A DNA stretch of 64,000 nucleotides from Flavobacterium ovatum (lineage in GTDB: Bacteria > Bacteroidota > Bacteroidia > Flavobacteriales > Flavobacteriaceae): NCBI RefSeq assembly GCF_040703125.1, contig NZ_CP160035.1:744001-808000 (forward strand), read 5' to 3'. Shown one piece after another: positions 40,877 through 48,838 of this stretch; within the stretch, counting starts at the first letter, position 1; the number at the start of each line of letters is the position of its first letter. The translations under genes and the position numbers were made by a program. The notes under the pieces are model-generated. The model was not told the DNA's origin, ran no database searches, and worked only from the letters and a program-made list of their open reading frames with translations.

Positions 40877-40902
40877 AAATAGTACTTTTCAAGAAAGTCA
40901 AG

Positions 40903-40934
40903 CAAAATTATTACTATAGCTTTGATAAAAACAA
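40903..40934 (-). promoter_or_regulatory. Promoter of the hemA-led heme cluster
   Basis: TAATTTTG (minus strand, 40910..40903) with TTG (40934..40932) 21 bp upstream. The start of transcription would fall near 40897, about 20 nt before the hemA ATG. Confidence 0.5.
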
Positions 40935-41004
40935 CGCTAGAAGTTCTTTTTATGTCGCTACATGTTTTTTCGACAAAAAATCGTTATTTTTTTATATTTA
41001 TTCC

Positions 41005-41012
41005 TATTTTTG
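41005..41012 (+). promoter_or_regulatory. -7 box for the AraC-type regulator
   Basis: TATTTTTG, an exact TAnnTTTG match on the plus strand, 29 bp before the iron-box palindrome at 41041 and about 100 bp before the gene. Confidence 0.4.
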
Positions 41013-41040
41013 TACTGAAATCAGGCAATAGCAACTGCCT

Positions 41041-41061
41041 TATTTAGATTTGTTCTAAATA
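41041..41061. promoter_or_regulatory. Iron-box-like palindrome in the hemA/araC divergent region
   Basis: TATTTAGA (41041..41048), spacer TTTGT, TCTAAATA (41054..41061): the same perfect 8-5-8 palindrome as before sufS. It lies downstream of the plus-strand -7 box, where binding would block the regulator gene, and 130 bp upstream of the hemA promoter. Confidence 0.65.
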
Positions 41062-41105
41062 AAATAACCTGATATTTATCATCTTTATACTAAAAAAATG
41101 TCGCT

Positions 41106-41978
41106 ATGAGTTCACAAGAAATTATTAAAATTGAAGATGATTTTACCCTCATTCGGTTCCAAAATGATGACAAAGAACCCTTTTTGGCGCAACGCGAAAT
41201 TGAGAGTGGAATGATTCAATTTCACTTTGGATTAAAGGGAAATGCTAAGTTTCTGTTCAACCAAGGAAGTTATGTATTGGAGCTGAAGGAAGAGAAATCA
41301 TTGCTTTTGTATAACCCACAGAAAGAATTGCCTATCAATTTGGAATTGGCACCCAACTCTTGGGCGATATCATTGATTGTTTCTATCAAAAAATTTCACG
41401 CTCTATTTTCAGCCGAAGCCGATTATATTACCTTTTTGAGTGGAGATAACAAAGACAAAAAATATTATAACGAAGGAAATATCAGTCCGTCAATGGCGAT
41501 TGTATTGAGTCAGTTGTTTCATTATAACTTACATCCTTCGATAAAAAACTTGTATTATAAAGGAAAAGGATACGAATTACTAAGTCTCTATTTCAACCGC
41601 ACCGAAGATCCAAATGCAGAACAATGTCCGTTTTTGACAGACGAAGACAATGTGATTAAAATCAGGAAGGCCAAAGAAATTATTATTGCCAACATGGCCG
41701 AACCACCAGGACTGCAAGAACTAGCAGACCAAATAGGTTTGAATTTAAAGAAACTAAAAATGGGTTTCAAACAAATTTATGGTGAAACAGTTTATGGGTT
41801 TCTATTTGATTATAAAATGGATTTTGCTCGAAAATTACTCGACAGCGGTTCTTATAATGTAAATGAAGTAGGATTGAAAATTGGGTACAGCACCGGTAGC
41901 CATTTTATTGCGGCTTTCAAAAAGAAATTTGGCACCACACCCAAAAAATATTTGATGTCGATTAACCCTAATACATAA
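41106..41978 (+). CDS. AraC-family transcriptional regulator beside the heme genes
   Basis: A 290-residue regulator. The N-terminal ~170 residues form a ligand/cupin-like domain with QREIESGMIQFHFGLKGNAK. The C-terminal AraC/XylS domain (about 190-285) has two helix-turn-helix motifs, seen in LQELADQIGLNLKKLKMGFK and VNEVGLKIGYSTGSHFIAAFK with FGTTPKKYL. It is divergent from hemA and upstream of hemH, and carries an iron box in its control region. It resembles the AraC-type siderophore/heme-responsive activators of iron uptake systems (PchR-like). Target genes are inferred only. Confidence 0.9.
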   Translation: MSSQEIIKIEDDFTLIRFQNDDKEPFLAQREIESGMIQFHFGLKGNAKFLFNQGSYVLELKEEKSLLLYNPQKELPINLELAPNSWAISLIVSIKKFHALFSAEADYITFLSGDNKDKKYYNEGNISPSMAIVLSQLFHYNLHPSIKNLYYKGKGYELLSLYFNRTEDPNAEQCPFLTDEDNVIKIRKAKEIIIANMAEPPGLQELADQIGLNLKKLKMGFKQIYGETVYGFLFDYKMDFARKLLDSGSYNVNEVGLKIGYSTGSHFIAAFKKKFGTTPKKYLMSINPNT

Positions 41979-42029
41979 GTAAAATCAATTTCAGATATTA
42001 AACAATAAATAAAAATGAGTTAATTGCTG

Positions 42030-42059
42030 TTTGGCTCATAAGTCGTTACTGTATTTTTG
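42030..42059 (+). promoter_or_regulatory. Promoter of hemH
   Basis: TTTG (42030..42033), 18 bp spacer, TATTTTTG (42052..42059). This is one of the best matches to the Bacteroidota consensus in the window. The leader would be about 70 nt. Confidence 0.55.
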
Positions 42060-42137
42060 TAACACATTAATTAAAAAAAAGTCCTTTCCTCATTTAAAAC
42101 CGGAAGGATTAATTTAAAATATAAAAGCATTATAGAT

Positions 42138-43169
42138 ATGAAAGGTGTATTATTAGTAAACTTGGGATCACCAGAAAGCCCAACTCCAAAAGATGTGAAG
42201 CCATATTTAGACGAATTTTTAATGGACAAATACGTAATTGACGTTCCATTTTTACTACGTGCTTTATTGGTTCGAGGTATTATTTTACAAACAAGACCAA
42301 AAAAATCAGCAGCTGCCTATGCCAAAATATGGTGGGACGAAGGTTCACCTCTTGTGGTTATTTCGAAACGTATGCACGAAAAAGTGAAACAACTAGTTGA
42401 AATCCCTGTTTCATTAGCGATGCGCTATGGTAATCCATCGTTATTATCAGGTCTTCAAGAACTACATGACAAAGGTGTAAATGAAGTGATGCTTTTTCCT
42501 TTGTATCCACAACATGCTATGGCCTCTACTACTACCATTTTAGAACTTGCGGAAGAGTTGCGTAAAAAACATTTTCCGGGAATGAAATTCACAATCGTTC
42601 CTGCCTTTTATAATAAACCAGATTATATTAAAAACCTAGCCGACTCCATAAAAAGTCATTTAACTGGTTTTGATTATGACCATCTTTTATTCTCCTATCA
42701 CGGTATTCCAGAACGTCACATTCGTAAAACCGACATTACAAAATCCCACTGTAAAATAGACGGTTCTTGTTGCAATACCCCATCACCCGCTCACGAATTT
42801 TGTTACCGTCACCAATGTTATGAAACAACCAAACAAGTGGTAAAATTATTGGGCATCCCAGAAGGTAAATACAGTCAAACTTTTCAATCCCGATTAGCTG
42901 GAGATAAATGGCTAACCCCTTATACTGATGTTGAAGTAAACAAAATGCCTGAAAAAGGGATTAAAAAATTGGCAGTCGTAACTCCTGCTTTTGTATCTGA
43001 TTGTCTTGAAACATTGGAAGAAATTGCCATGGAAGCTAACCACGAATTTAAAGCTCACGGTGGGGAAGAATTCCTTGCCATCCCTTGTTTGAATGACAGT
43101 GATGAATGGTGTCAAACCGTGGGGAACTGGATTAAAGAATGGGCTATTGCCGAGAAAAGCATCGCATAA
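42138..43169 (+). CDS. hemH: Ferrochelatase
   Basis: A 343-residue HemH. The N-terminus GVLLVNLGSPESPTPKDV, the core histidine motif LLFSYHGIPERHIRKTD, and YSQTFQSRLAGDKWLTPYTD are diagnostic. VVTPAFVSDCLETLEEI carries the second active-site glutamates. Several cysteines in DGSCCNTPSPAHEFCYRHQC may hold a [2Fe-2S] cluster or simply be structural. It inserts iron into protoporphyrin IX. The MATE gene starts directly at its stop, so they form one transcript with hemJ. Confidence 0.98.
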   Translation: MKGVLLVNLGSPESPTPKDVKPYLDEFLMDKYVIDVPFLLRALLVRGIILQTRPKKSAAAYAKIWWDEGSPLVVISKRMHEKVKQLVEIPVSLAMRYGNPSLLSGLQELHDKGVNEVMLFPLYPQHAMASTTTILELAEELRKKHFPGMKFTIVPAFYNKPDYIKNLADSIKSHLTGFDYDHLLFSYHGIPERHIRKTDITKSHCKIDGSCCNTPSPAHEFCYRHQCYETTKQVVKLLGIPEGKYSQTFQSRLAGDKWLTPYTDVEVNKMPEKGIKKLAVVTPAFVSDCLETLEEIAMEANHEFKAHGGEEFLAIPCLNDSDEWCQTVGNWIKEWAIAEKSIA

Positions 43170-44525
43170 ATGGCAGTTTCATCCGAAGAATTAGGAACAG
43201 AAGACATAAAGAAACTCTTGATAAAACAGGCAGTTCCGGCATCTGTAGGGATCTTATTTCTTTCGGTTAATATTCTCATTGATACTATTTTCGTCGGGCA
43301 ATGGATTGGTTCTTTGGCCATTGCAGCAGTTACTGTTGTGCTACCTATTACGTTTTTAATTTCGTCTTTAGGAATGGCTATTGGAGTTGGAGGAGGATCA
43401 GTCCTATCGAGAGCTTTAGGAGCTAAGGATAAAGAAAAAGCAGAGACCACTTTTGCAAATCAAATCATGATGACACTCCTGTTGTCATTATTGTTGTTGT
43501 TGCTGTGTGCGTTTTTCAGTAAGAGTGTATTACTGCTTTTTGGTGCCAAAGGATCGATAATGACATTGGCAGAGGAATTTTTCTATCCTATCCTTTATTC
43601 AGTTCCTTTTTTAGCGCTTTGTATGATGGGCAGTAATATCATCCGAGCCGAAGGAAAAGCTAAATTTGCTATGATTGCCATGATTATTCCGGCATTTGTC
43701 AATATTGGTTTGGATATTGTTTTTATCAAATTTATGAAATTAGGAATGTTTGGAGCTGCTATGGCAACGACCATTTCTTATATTATGTGCTTTTTGTTTG
43801 TCTTTTGGTTTTTTATTTTTAAAAGTGATTTGAAACTTAAGCCAAGACATTTTAAATTTAATTTCCCCATTGTTAAAGAAATTACCGAACTAAGTTTTGT
43901 TACTTTTTCAAGACAAAGTGTAATCAGCATTTTAGCTATTATTATTAACCATACTTTATTTGCTTACGGTGGCGAGCAATCTATTGCAGTATATGGGATA
44001 GTGAGCAGAATGTTAATGTTTGCTTTGTTTCCAATTTTAGGAATTACTCAAGGATTTATACCCATCGCAGGTTATAATTATGGGGCCAAAAATTATGAAA
44101 GAGTGAACGAAAGTATCCTTATATCCATAAAATATGCGGCATTATTGGCCACAATAATTTATTTATTTATTTTGTACTTTGCGTCCGAAATCGTATCTGT
44201 TTTTACCCATGATGCTGTGGTTACGGCTGATACAACTGTAGCTTTAAGATGGGTTTTTGCAGCATCTCCTGTTATTGCAATTCAGTTAATTGGCGCGGCA
44301 TACTTCCAAGCGGCTGGAAAGGCTAAGAAGGCATTATTATTGACTTTGAGCAAACAAGGTTTTTTCTTAATTCCGTTGGTTCTTATTCTACCAAATTTTT
44401 TCGGTATTTTTGGCGTTTGGGTAGCGTTCCCGATAGCGGACACCTTATCAACGGTATTGACTGCCTATTTTCTTAGAAAAGAAATGAATTCACAATTGAT
44501 CGAAACTACTGATGGAATACTATAA
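43170..44525 (+). CDS. MATE-family efflux transporter
   Basis: A 451-residue polytopic membrane protein with the two six-helix halves of the MATE/NorM family. LLIKQAVPASVGILF and GMAIGVGGGSVLSRALGAKD in the first half match QGFIPIAGYNYGAKNYERV in the second. It would expel cationic or organic compounds with H+ or Na+. The ATG follows the hemH stop without a gap, and the last 14 nt overlap hemJ. This tight coupling to the last two heme steps suggests a porphyrin- or heme-related cargo, which is inference. Confidence 0.93.
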   Translation: MAVSSEELGTEDIKKLLIKQAVPASVGILFLSVNILIDTIFVGQWIGSLAIAAVTVVLPITFLISSLGMAIGVGGGSVLSRALGAKDKEKAETTFANQIMMTLLLSLLLLLLCAFFSKSVLLLFGAKGSIMTLAEEFFYPILYSVPFLALCMMGSNIIRAEGKAKFAMIAMIIPAFVNIGLDIVFIKFMKLGMFGAAMATTISYIMCFLFVFWFFIFKSDLKLKPRHFKFNFPIVKEITELSFVTFSRQSVISILAIIINHTLFAYGGEQSIAVYGIVSRMLMFALFPILGITQGFIPIAGYNYGAKNYERVNESILISIKYAALLATIIYLFILYFASEIVSVFTHDAVVTADTTVALRWVFAASPVIAIQLIGAAYFQAAGKAKKALLLTLSKQGFFLIPLVLILPNFFGIFGVWVAFPIADTLSTVLTAYFLRKEMNSQLIETTDGIL

Positions 44526-45060
44526 TTATCTAAAATCCTTGCACCTCATCTTTGTCATCACATGGTTTGCAGGTTTGTTTTATATTGTACGCTTGTTTGT
44601 GTACCAAATTGAAGCGGCGGATAAACCTTCGCCAGAAAAAGAAATTTTGCAAAAACAATACAAAATAATGACCTACCGATTGTGGTATATCATTACTTGG
44701 CCATCAGCGGTTTTGGCAAGTATTTTTGCCTTTTGGATGTTGTTGTTTACTCCCATGGGGAATGCTTGGTTACAAATGCCTTGGATGCATGTGAAACTTG
44801 GCTTTGTATTTGCGTTGTATTTATACCACGGAAAATGCCAACAAATTTTTACGCAGTTGCAAAACGATGAAGTTAAATACACAACTAACTTTATGCGATT
44901 GTGGAATGAAGGAGCAACAATCATTCTTTTTGCAGTAGTTTTTTTAGTAGTTTTAAAAAATGCTGTAAATTGGATTTATGGAGTAATCGGGATTTTTGCT
45001 TTTTCTGTTACAATCATGTTAGGATTCAAATTTTATAAGCGTATTCGGGAGAAAAAATAG
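44512..45060 (+). CDS. hemJ: Protoporphyrinogen IX oxidase HemJ
   Basis: A 182-residue membrane protein with four to five helices, matching HemJ (formerly DUF/CopD-like). Characteristic segments are LKSLHLIFVITWFAGLFYIV with H11, YRLWYIITWPS, and WMHVKLGFVFALYLYHGKC. It oxidises protoporphyrinogen IX to protoporphyrin IX and is the bacterial replacement for HemG/HemY, neither of which is present here. Its position two genes after hemH supports the call. It overlaps the MATE gene by 14 nt. Confidence 0.9.
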   Translation: MEYYNYLKSLHLIFVITWFAGLFYIVRLFVYQIEAADKPSPEKEILQKQYKIMTYRLWYIITWPSAVLASIFAFWMLLFTPMGNAWLQMPWMHVKLGFVFALYLYHGKCQQIFTQLQNDEVKYTTNFMRLWNEGATIILFAVVFLVVLKNAVNWIYGVIGIFAFSVTIMLGFKFYKRIREKK

Positions 45061-45062
45061 AT

Positions 45063-45107
45063 GATAGTTACTAGTTTTAAGTTAATCACCAATAACTAGC
45101 ATCTATC
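45063..45107. repeat. Inverted repeat between hemJ and the histidine kinase gene
   Basis: GATAG (45063..45067) and CTAGTT (45071..45076) pair with AACTAG (45094..45099) and CTATC (45103..45107). Without a U-run it is a weak terminator candidate. Confidence 0.4.
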
Positions 45108-45123
45108 AACCAACAACTTTACA

Positions 45124-46596
45124 ATGTTCAAAAACTTCAAAATAGCAATGCTCTCGCTGCGTATCAGAATCTTCCTCTCGATGATTGTAGTGATTATTGT
45201 GGCTTCTGTTTTGCTGGCTTCAATCTCAATTATTCAGTTTAAAAACGAAGCCAAAGAATACCATCAAGAACGATTGGAACGCAAGGAAAATGCAGTAAGA
45301 GAACACATTAACTACGTGCTTTCGACTACAACTTATCCGCTTACAACTGAAAATTTAGATTTAATTTTTAAGGACAAAATCCACGAACTGGCCCACATAC
45401 ACAATATTGAAATCAATATTTATGGACTAGATGGAAACTTACTCAAAAGCTCTAAAGAAACCTTTTCGGTAGATAAAGCCGCACTTCCGATTCCGAAATA
45501 TATCTTGAAATTAGTGCGTTCTTCTATCGAAAAAAGATACGTGGACATCAAGACGATAAATGGAATTAAAAACCGATCCTCTTATACACAAATCAAAGAT
45601 GATAAATTCAAACCTTTAGGAGTTCTGAATCTTCCCTATCTGGAAGATGACGGTTTTTATGATAAAGAATTACATAGTTTCTTGATTAGGCTAGGGCAAG
45701 TCTATTCATTTATGCTGATTGTCGCTTTTGCTTTGGCCTACTTTTTATCTTCTTATATCACTAAATCGCTCAAAACGATTTCAGACAAAATGAACGAAAC
45801 TACTTTGAGCCAAAAGAACAAGAAAATTGTACTTGAAGCTAGTAGTAAAGAGATCAATTCCTTGATTTCAGCTTATAATCGAATGGTAGATGAACTAGAA
45901 ATTAGTGCCATCAAACTAGCACAAGGAGAAAGAGAAGAAGCTTGGCGCGAAATGGCAAAACAGGTGGCGCACGAGATTAAAAATCCGTTGACACCTATGC
46001 GATTGACCGTTCAAAGTTTTGAGCGAAGATTTAATCCAAACGACCCCAATATCCATCAGAAGATGAAGGACTACTCAGACACCCTAATTCAACAAATTGA
46101 CACCATGAGTGCGGTCGCTTCGGCGTTTTCTAACTTTGCTTCGATGCCTGCACAGCAAAATGAAACCTTGAATGTGGTGGAAGTAGTCGAACTAACTTTG
46201 GATATTTTCAATGAAGACCATATCATTTTCCATGCGGAATCTCCTGAAATTATTTCGAAAATTGATCGAACACAATTGATTCGAATTATTACTAATTTAG
46301 TCAAAAATGCCATTCAATCTATTCCTGATGACCAAGAAGACAAGACGGTCATTGTTGGCATTAAAAGTGAAAACAATCAAGTTATGATTACAGTTGAAGA
46401 CTTTGGAATAGGAATCAAACCCGAAGACAGCGCACGAGTATTTGAACCAAAATTTACTACTAAAAGTAGCGGAATGGGACTAGGACTGAGTATTATCAAA
46501 AACATTATTGAAAATTACAAAGGAACAATTACCTTTGAGTCAACCTTCGGTCAAGGGACTCGATTTACGGTTACACTTCCTATTATTAACTTCTAA
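45124..46596 (+). CDS. Membrane sensor histidine kinase (NtrY-like)
   Basis: A 490-residue kinase. A membrane helix lies near 13-37, then a periplasmic sensor domain (about 40-190), a second helix (LGQVYSFMLIVAFALAYFLS), a HAMP linker, and HisKA with the phosphoacceptor H283 in QVAHEIKNPLTPMRL. The HATPase_c domain has the N-box NLVKNAIQS, G1 EDFGIGIKPED and G2 GMGLGLSIIKNI. The HEIKNPLTP form of the H-box is typical of NtrY-type kinases. No response regulator gene is adjacent, so it is an orphan here. The signal is unknown. Confidence 0.92.
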   Translation: MFKNFKIAMLSLRIRIFLSMIVVIIVASVLLASISIIQFKNEAKEYHQERLERKENAVREHINYVLSTTTYPLTTENLDLIFKDKIHELAHIHNIEINIYGLDGNLLKSSKETFSVDKAALPIPKYILKLVRSSIEKRYVDIKTINGIKNRSSYTQIKDDKFKPLGVLNLPYLEDDGFYDKELHSFLIRLGQVYSFMLIVAFALAYFLSSYITKSLKTISDKMNETTLSQKNKKIVLEASSKEINSLISAYNRMVDELEISAIKLAQGEREEAWREMAKQVAHEIKNPLTPMRLTVQSFERRFNPNDPNIHQKMKDYSDTLIQQIDTMSAVASAFSNFASMPAQQNETLNVVEVVELTLDIFNEDHIIFHAESPEIISKIDRTQLIRIITNLVKNAIQSIPDDQEDKTVIVGIKSENNQVMITVEDFGIGIKPEDSARVFEPKFTTKSSGMGLGLSIIKNIIENYKGTITFESTFGQGTRFTVTLPIINF

Positions 46597-46608
46597 AAAA
46601 GTTTTATC

Positions 46609-47391
46609 ATGGACTACAATACAATATTAGTTAGTTTAAAAGAAAATATAGCGATACTTACTATCAATCGCCCAACAAAACTGAATGCGCTCAATAAAGA
46701 AACGATTGCAGAGTTGCATCAAGCTTTTGAAAACTTAGAACTAAACCCTGCAGTGAGAGTAATACTTCTTACTGGAAGTGGCGAAAAAGCCTTTGTTGCC
46801 GGTGCAGATATTGCCGAATTTGCTGATTTTTCAGTAGAAGAAGGAATTCAGTTGGCGGCATTTGGGCACGAGACTTTGTTTAATTATGTCGCAAATTTAA
46901 AAACTCCTGTCATCGCTGCCATTAACGGATATGCTTTGGGTGGCGGACTTGAATTGGCGATGGCTTGCCATTTTAGAGTTGCATCTGAAAATGCTAAAAT
47001 GGGTTTACCTGAAGTTACTTTGGGATTGATTCCGGGTTACGGAGGAACACAACGTTTGCCACAGTTGATTGGAAAAGGTCGTGCCATGGAAATGATTCTT
47101 ACTGCCGGAATGATTCCTGCCGATGAAGCGCTTCAAATAGGATTGGTAAATCATGTGGTTCCACAAGTTGAATTACTAGATTTCTGCGAAAGTATAGCCT
47201 TAAAAATTGTCAAAAATGCTCCACTAGCCATCAGCAAAGCGATTCATGCCATAAATGCCAATTATAAAGATGGAGAAAATGGTTTTGATACTGAAATTAA
47301 ATATTTTGGTCAATCATTTGGTACCAAAGATTTTAAAGAAGGAACCACTGCATTTTTAGAAAAAAGAAAAGCGCTATTTATTGGCGAATAA
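46609..47391 (+). CDS. Enoyl-CoA hydratase/isomerase family protein
   Basis: A 260-residue crotonase-fold enzyme. The oxyanion-hole segments are AFVAGADIAEFADF and INGYALGGGLELAMACHFR. The catalytic glutamates expected of hydratases lie in MGLPEVTLGLIPGYGGTQRL. It would hydrate 2-enoyl-CoA in beta-oxidation or in a related pathway. It lies 12 bp after the kinase gene and 22 bp before an unknown gene, on the same strand. It has no other beta-oxidation genes nearby. Confidence 0.93.
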   Translation: MDYNTILVSLKENIAILTINRPTKLNALNKETIAELHQAFENLELNPAVRVILLTGSGEKAFVAGADIAEFADFSVEEGIQLAAFGHETLFNYVANLKTPVIAAINGYALGGGLELAMACHFRVASENAKMGLPEVTLGLIPGYGGTQRLPQLIGKGRAMEMILTAGMIPADEALQIGLVNHVVPQVELLDFCESIALKIVKNAPLAISKAIHAINANYKDGENGFDTEIKYFGQSFGTKDFKEGTTAFLEKRKALFIGE

Positions 47392-47413
47392 TTTATATTA
47401 TAAATAACAACCT

Positions 47414-47815
47414 ATGTCATTCAACCCCCTATTTGCTGAATTTTGGAATAAAGTAACCGAAAGTATTGAAAACGGTACTTACGCCAAACTAACATTGGCA
47501 AAAACTATTGGCGATACCGAACTGAAAAATATCTATGTACGACCTGTTCTTGAAGGAGATACCGCTTTCAAAATGTCAGTCATTGCTCGATACAAAACCG
47601 AGGAAATAGAAAGTTTTCATGCGCTTGAAGATACTTTTGCTGTTTTGGTTCCTTATATGAACAATCCGTTTTTAACAGCGTTGTTATTCACGACAGAGAA
47701 CGACTTGACTTTTAAACTCAATAAAAAAAGAGTAGCTAGCATAGTTGACCAAGCACCAACATTCAAAAATGCTTCGGATGTAATTGTAGAAATGAAAGAC
47801 AAAGGATTGATTTAA
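47414..47815 (+). CDS. Conserved-looking protein of unknown function
   Basis: A 133-residue soluble protein that I do not recognise. It has no signal peptide or membrane segment. Its opening MSFNPLFAEFWNKVTESIEN is helical, and the body alternates short strands and helices (LKNIYVRPVLEGDTAFKMSV, VPYMNNPFLTALLFTTEND, and a terminal VEMKDKGLI). It follows the enoyl-CoA hydratase gene by 22 bp and is probably co-transcribed. No function can be inferred. Confidence 0.65.
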   Translation: MSFNPLFAEFWNKVTESIENGTYAKLTLAKTIGDTELKNIYVRPVLEGDTAFKMSVIARYKTEEIESFHALEDTFAVLVPYMNNPFLTALLFTTENDLTFKLNKKRVASIVDQAPTFKNASDVIVEMKDKGLI

Positions 47816-47822
47816 GATTGTA

Positions 47823-47887
47823 GATTTTTGATTAACGATTTTTGATTTCAATCAGCAATAAAAAATCGTTAATCTTCATTCACAAAT
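47823..47887. repeat. GATTAACGATTTTTGATT repeat, copy after 47414 gene
   Basis: TTTTTGATTAACGATTTTTG on the left is matched by AAAAAATCGTTAATC on the right, an inverted arrangement. It is the first of three repeat copies in the 280 bp gap 47816..48094, which holds no gene. Confidence 0.6.
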
Positions 47888-47929
47888 AATTTTATACCAT
47901 AAATTATTATAATATGTCAATGTTTTTTC

Positions 47930-47973
47930 ACCATATAAGCCAAATAAGTTTTCTTTATTTAAGACCACATAAG
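47930..47973. repeat. Solo TAAG-phased repeat copy
   Basis: ACCATATAAGCCAAATAAG followed by TTTATTTAAGACCACATAAG, with TAAG at 47936, 47945, 47960 and 47970 (spacing 9, 15 and 10). Same family as the inverted repeats around the GxxExxY gene. Confidence 0.6.
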
Positions 47974-48010
47974 GATTAGAGCGGAGAAAAGAGAAGGGTT
48001 TTAAGGTTCG

Positions 48011-48090
48011 TGATTAACGATGTTCTTTACGATAATCGTTTTGATGCAACCAAAAATCTAAAATCGTTTATCGTTAATCTTCATTCATAA
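48011..48090. repeat. GATTAACGAT element, close relative of 581..668
   Basis: TGATTAACGAT, TACGATAATCGTTTT, AACCAAAAATCT, AAATCG, ATCGTTAATCTTCATTCA follow one another in the same order and spacing as in the copy at 581..668, which shows common descent of the whole ~75 bp element. Confidence 0.65.
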
Positions 48091-48094
48091 ATCA

Positions 48095-48757
48095 TTATTT
48101 TTCCCCTTCCCATTCTGCATAAAACTGCGATAAAAATCCTTGCATGTATTGGTGTCTTTGAAAAGCGATTTTTTTACCAGACTCGGTGTTCATAGTATCT
48201 TTTAGCAATAATAATTTTTCATAAAAATGATTGATCGTTGGAGCCGTACTTTTTTTGTACTCCTCTTTGGTCATATTCATATTGGGATCGATATTAGGGT
48301 CAAACATCGCTCTATTTTTAAATCCCCCATAATTGAATGCCCTCGCAATTCCGATGGCTCCTATGGCGTCTAAACGGTCTGCATCTTGCACCACCTCTAA
48401 TTCTGTGGAATTAAAGCAGTTTTCGAAATTCCCTCCTTTAAACGAAATGTTTTCAATAATATTGATAACCTGTTGAATCGTACTTTCTTCTACATTTTGA
48501 TTTTCTAAAAAAAGGCGAGCCGTTTTAGGGCCAATTGTTTCATCTCCACCAGAAGAATCAGGATGAAATTTACTATCAGCAATATCGTGTAGTAAGGCGC
48601 CTAGTTTTACTACCGTCAAATCACAATCTTCTTCTTGGGCAATCAAAAGCGCGTTTTTATACACTCTTTCAATGTGAAACCAGTCATGTCCACCCTCAGC
48701 ATTCACCAGTTTCCTTTTTACGAAAGTAATGGTATTATTTATTAAATCTAAGTTCAT
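48095..48757 (-). CDS. HD-domain phosphohydrolase
   Basis: A 220-residue metal-dependent HD-superfamily enzyme of the YedJ/YpgQ kind. HDWFHIERVYKNA (H24, H28), LLHDIADSKF with H57-D58, and VVQDADRLDAIGAIGIARAF provide the four metal ligands. Relatives hydrolyse nucleotides or phosphate esters; the substrate cannot be predicted. It is preceded by the desaturase terminator and appears monocistronic. Confidence 0.9.
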   Translation of the reverse strand: MNLDLINNTITFVKRKLVNAEGGHDWFHIERVYKNALLIAQEEDCDLTVVKLGALLHDIADSKFHPDSSGGDETIGPKTARLFLENQNVEESTIQQVINIIENISFKGGNFENCFNSTELEVVQDADRLDAIGAIGIARAFNYGGFKNRAMFDPNIDPNMNMTKEEYKKSTAPTINHFYEKLLLLKDTMNTESGKKIAFQRHQYMQGFLSQFYAEWEGEK

Positions 48758-48778
48758 TTTAATTTGTGTTTCAAAAAA

Positions 48779-48829
48779 AATGCTGATTTAAAAGTTTCAA
48801 AAACTCCAAAATCAGCATTATATTATTCT
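48779..48829 (-). terminator. Terminator of the plsC-desaturase transcript
   Basis: AATGCTGATTT (48779..48789) pairs with AAATCAGCATT (48819..48829) over a 29 nt loop. On the minus strand a T-run follows. Confidence 0.7.
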
Positions 48830-48838
48830 TATAAAAAG

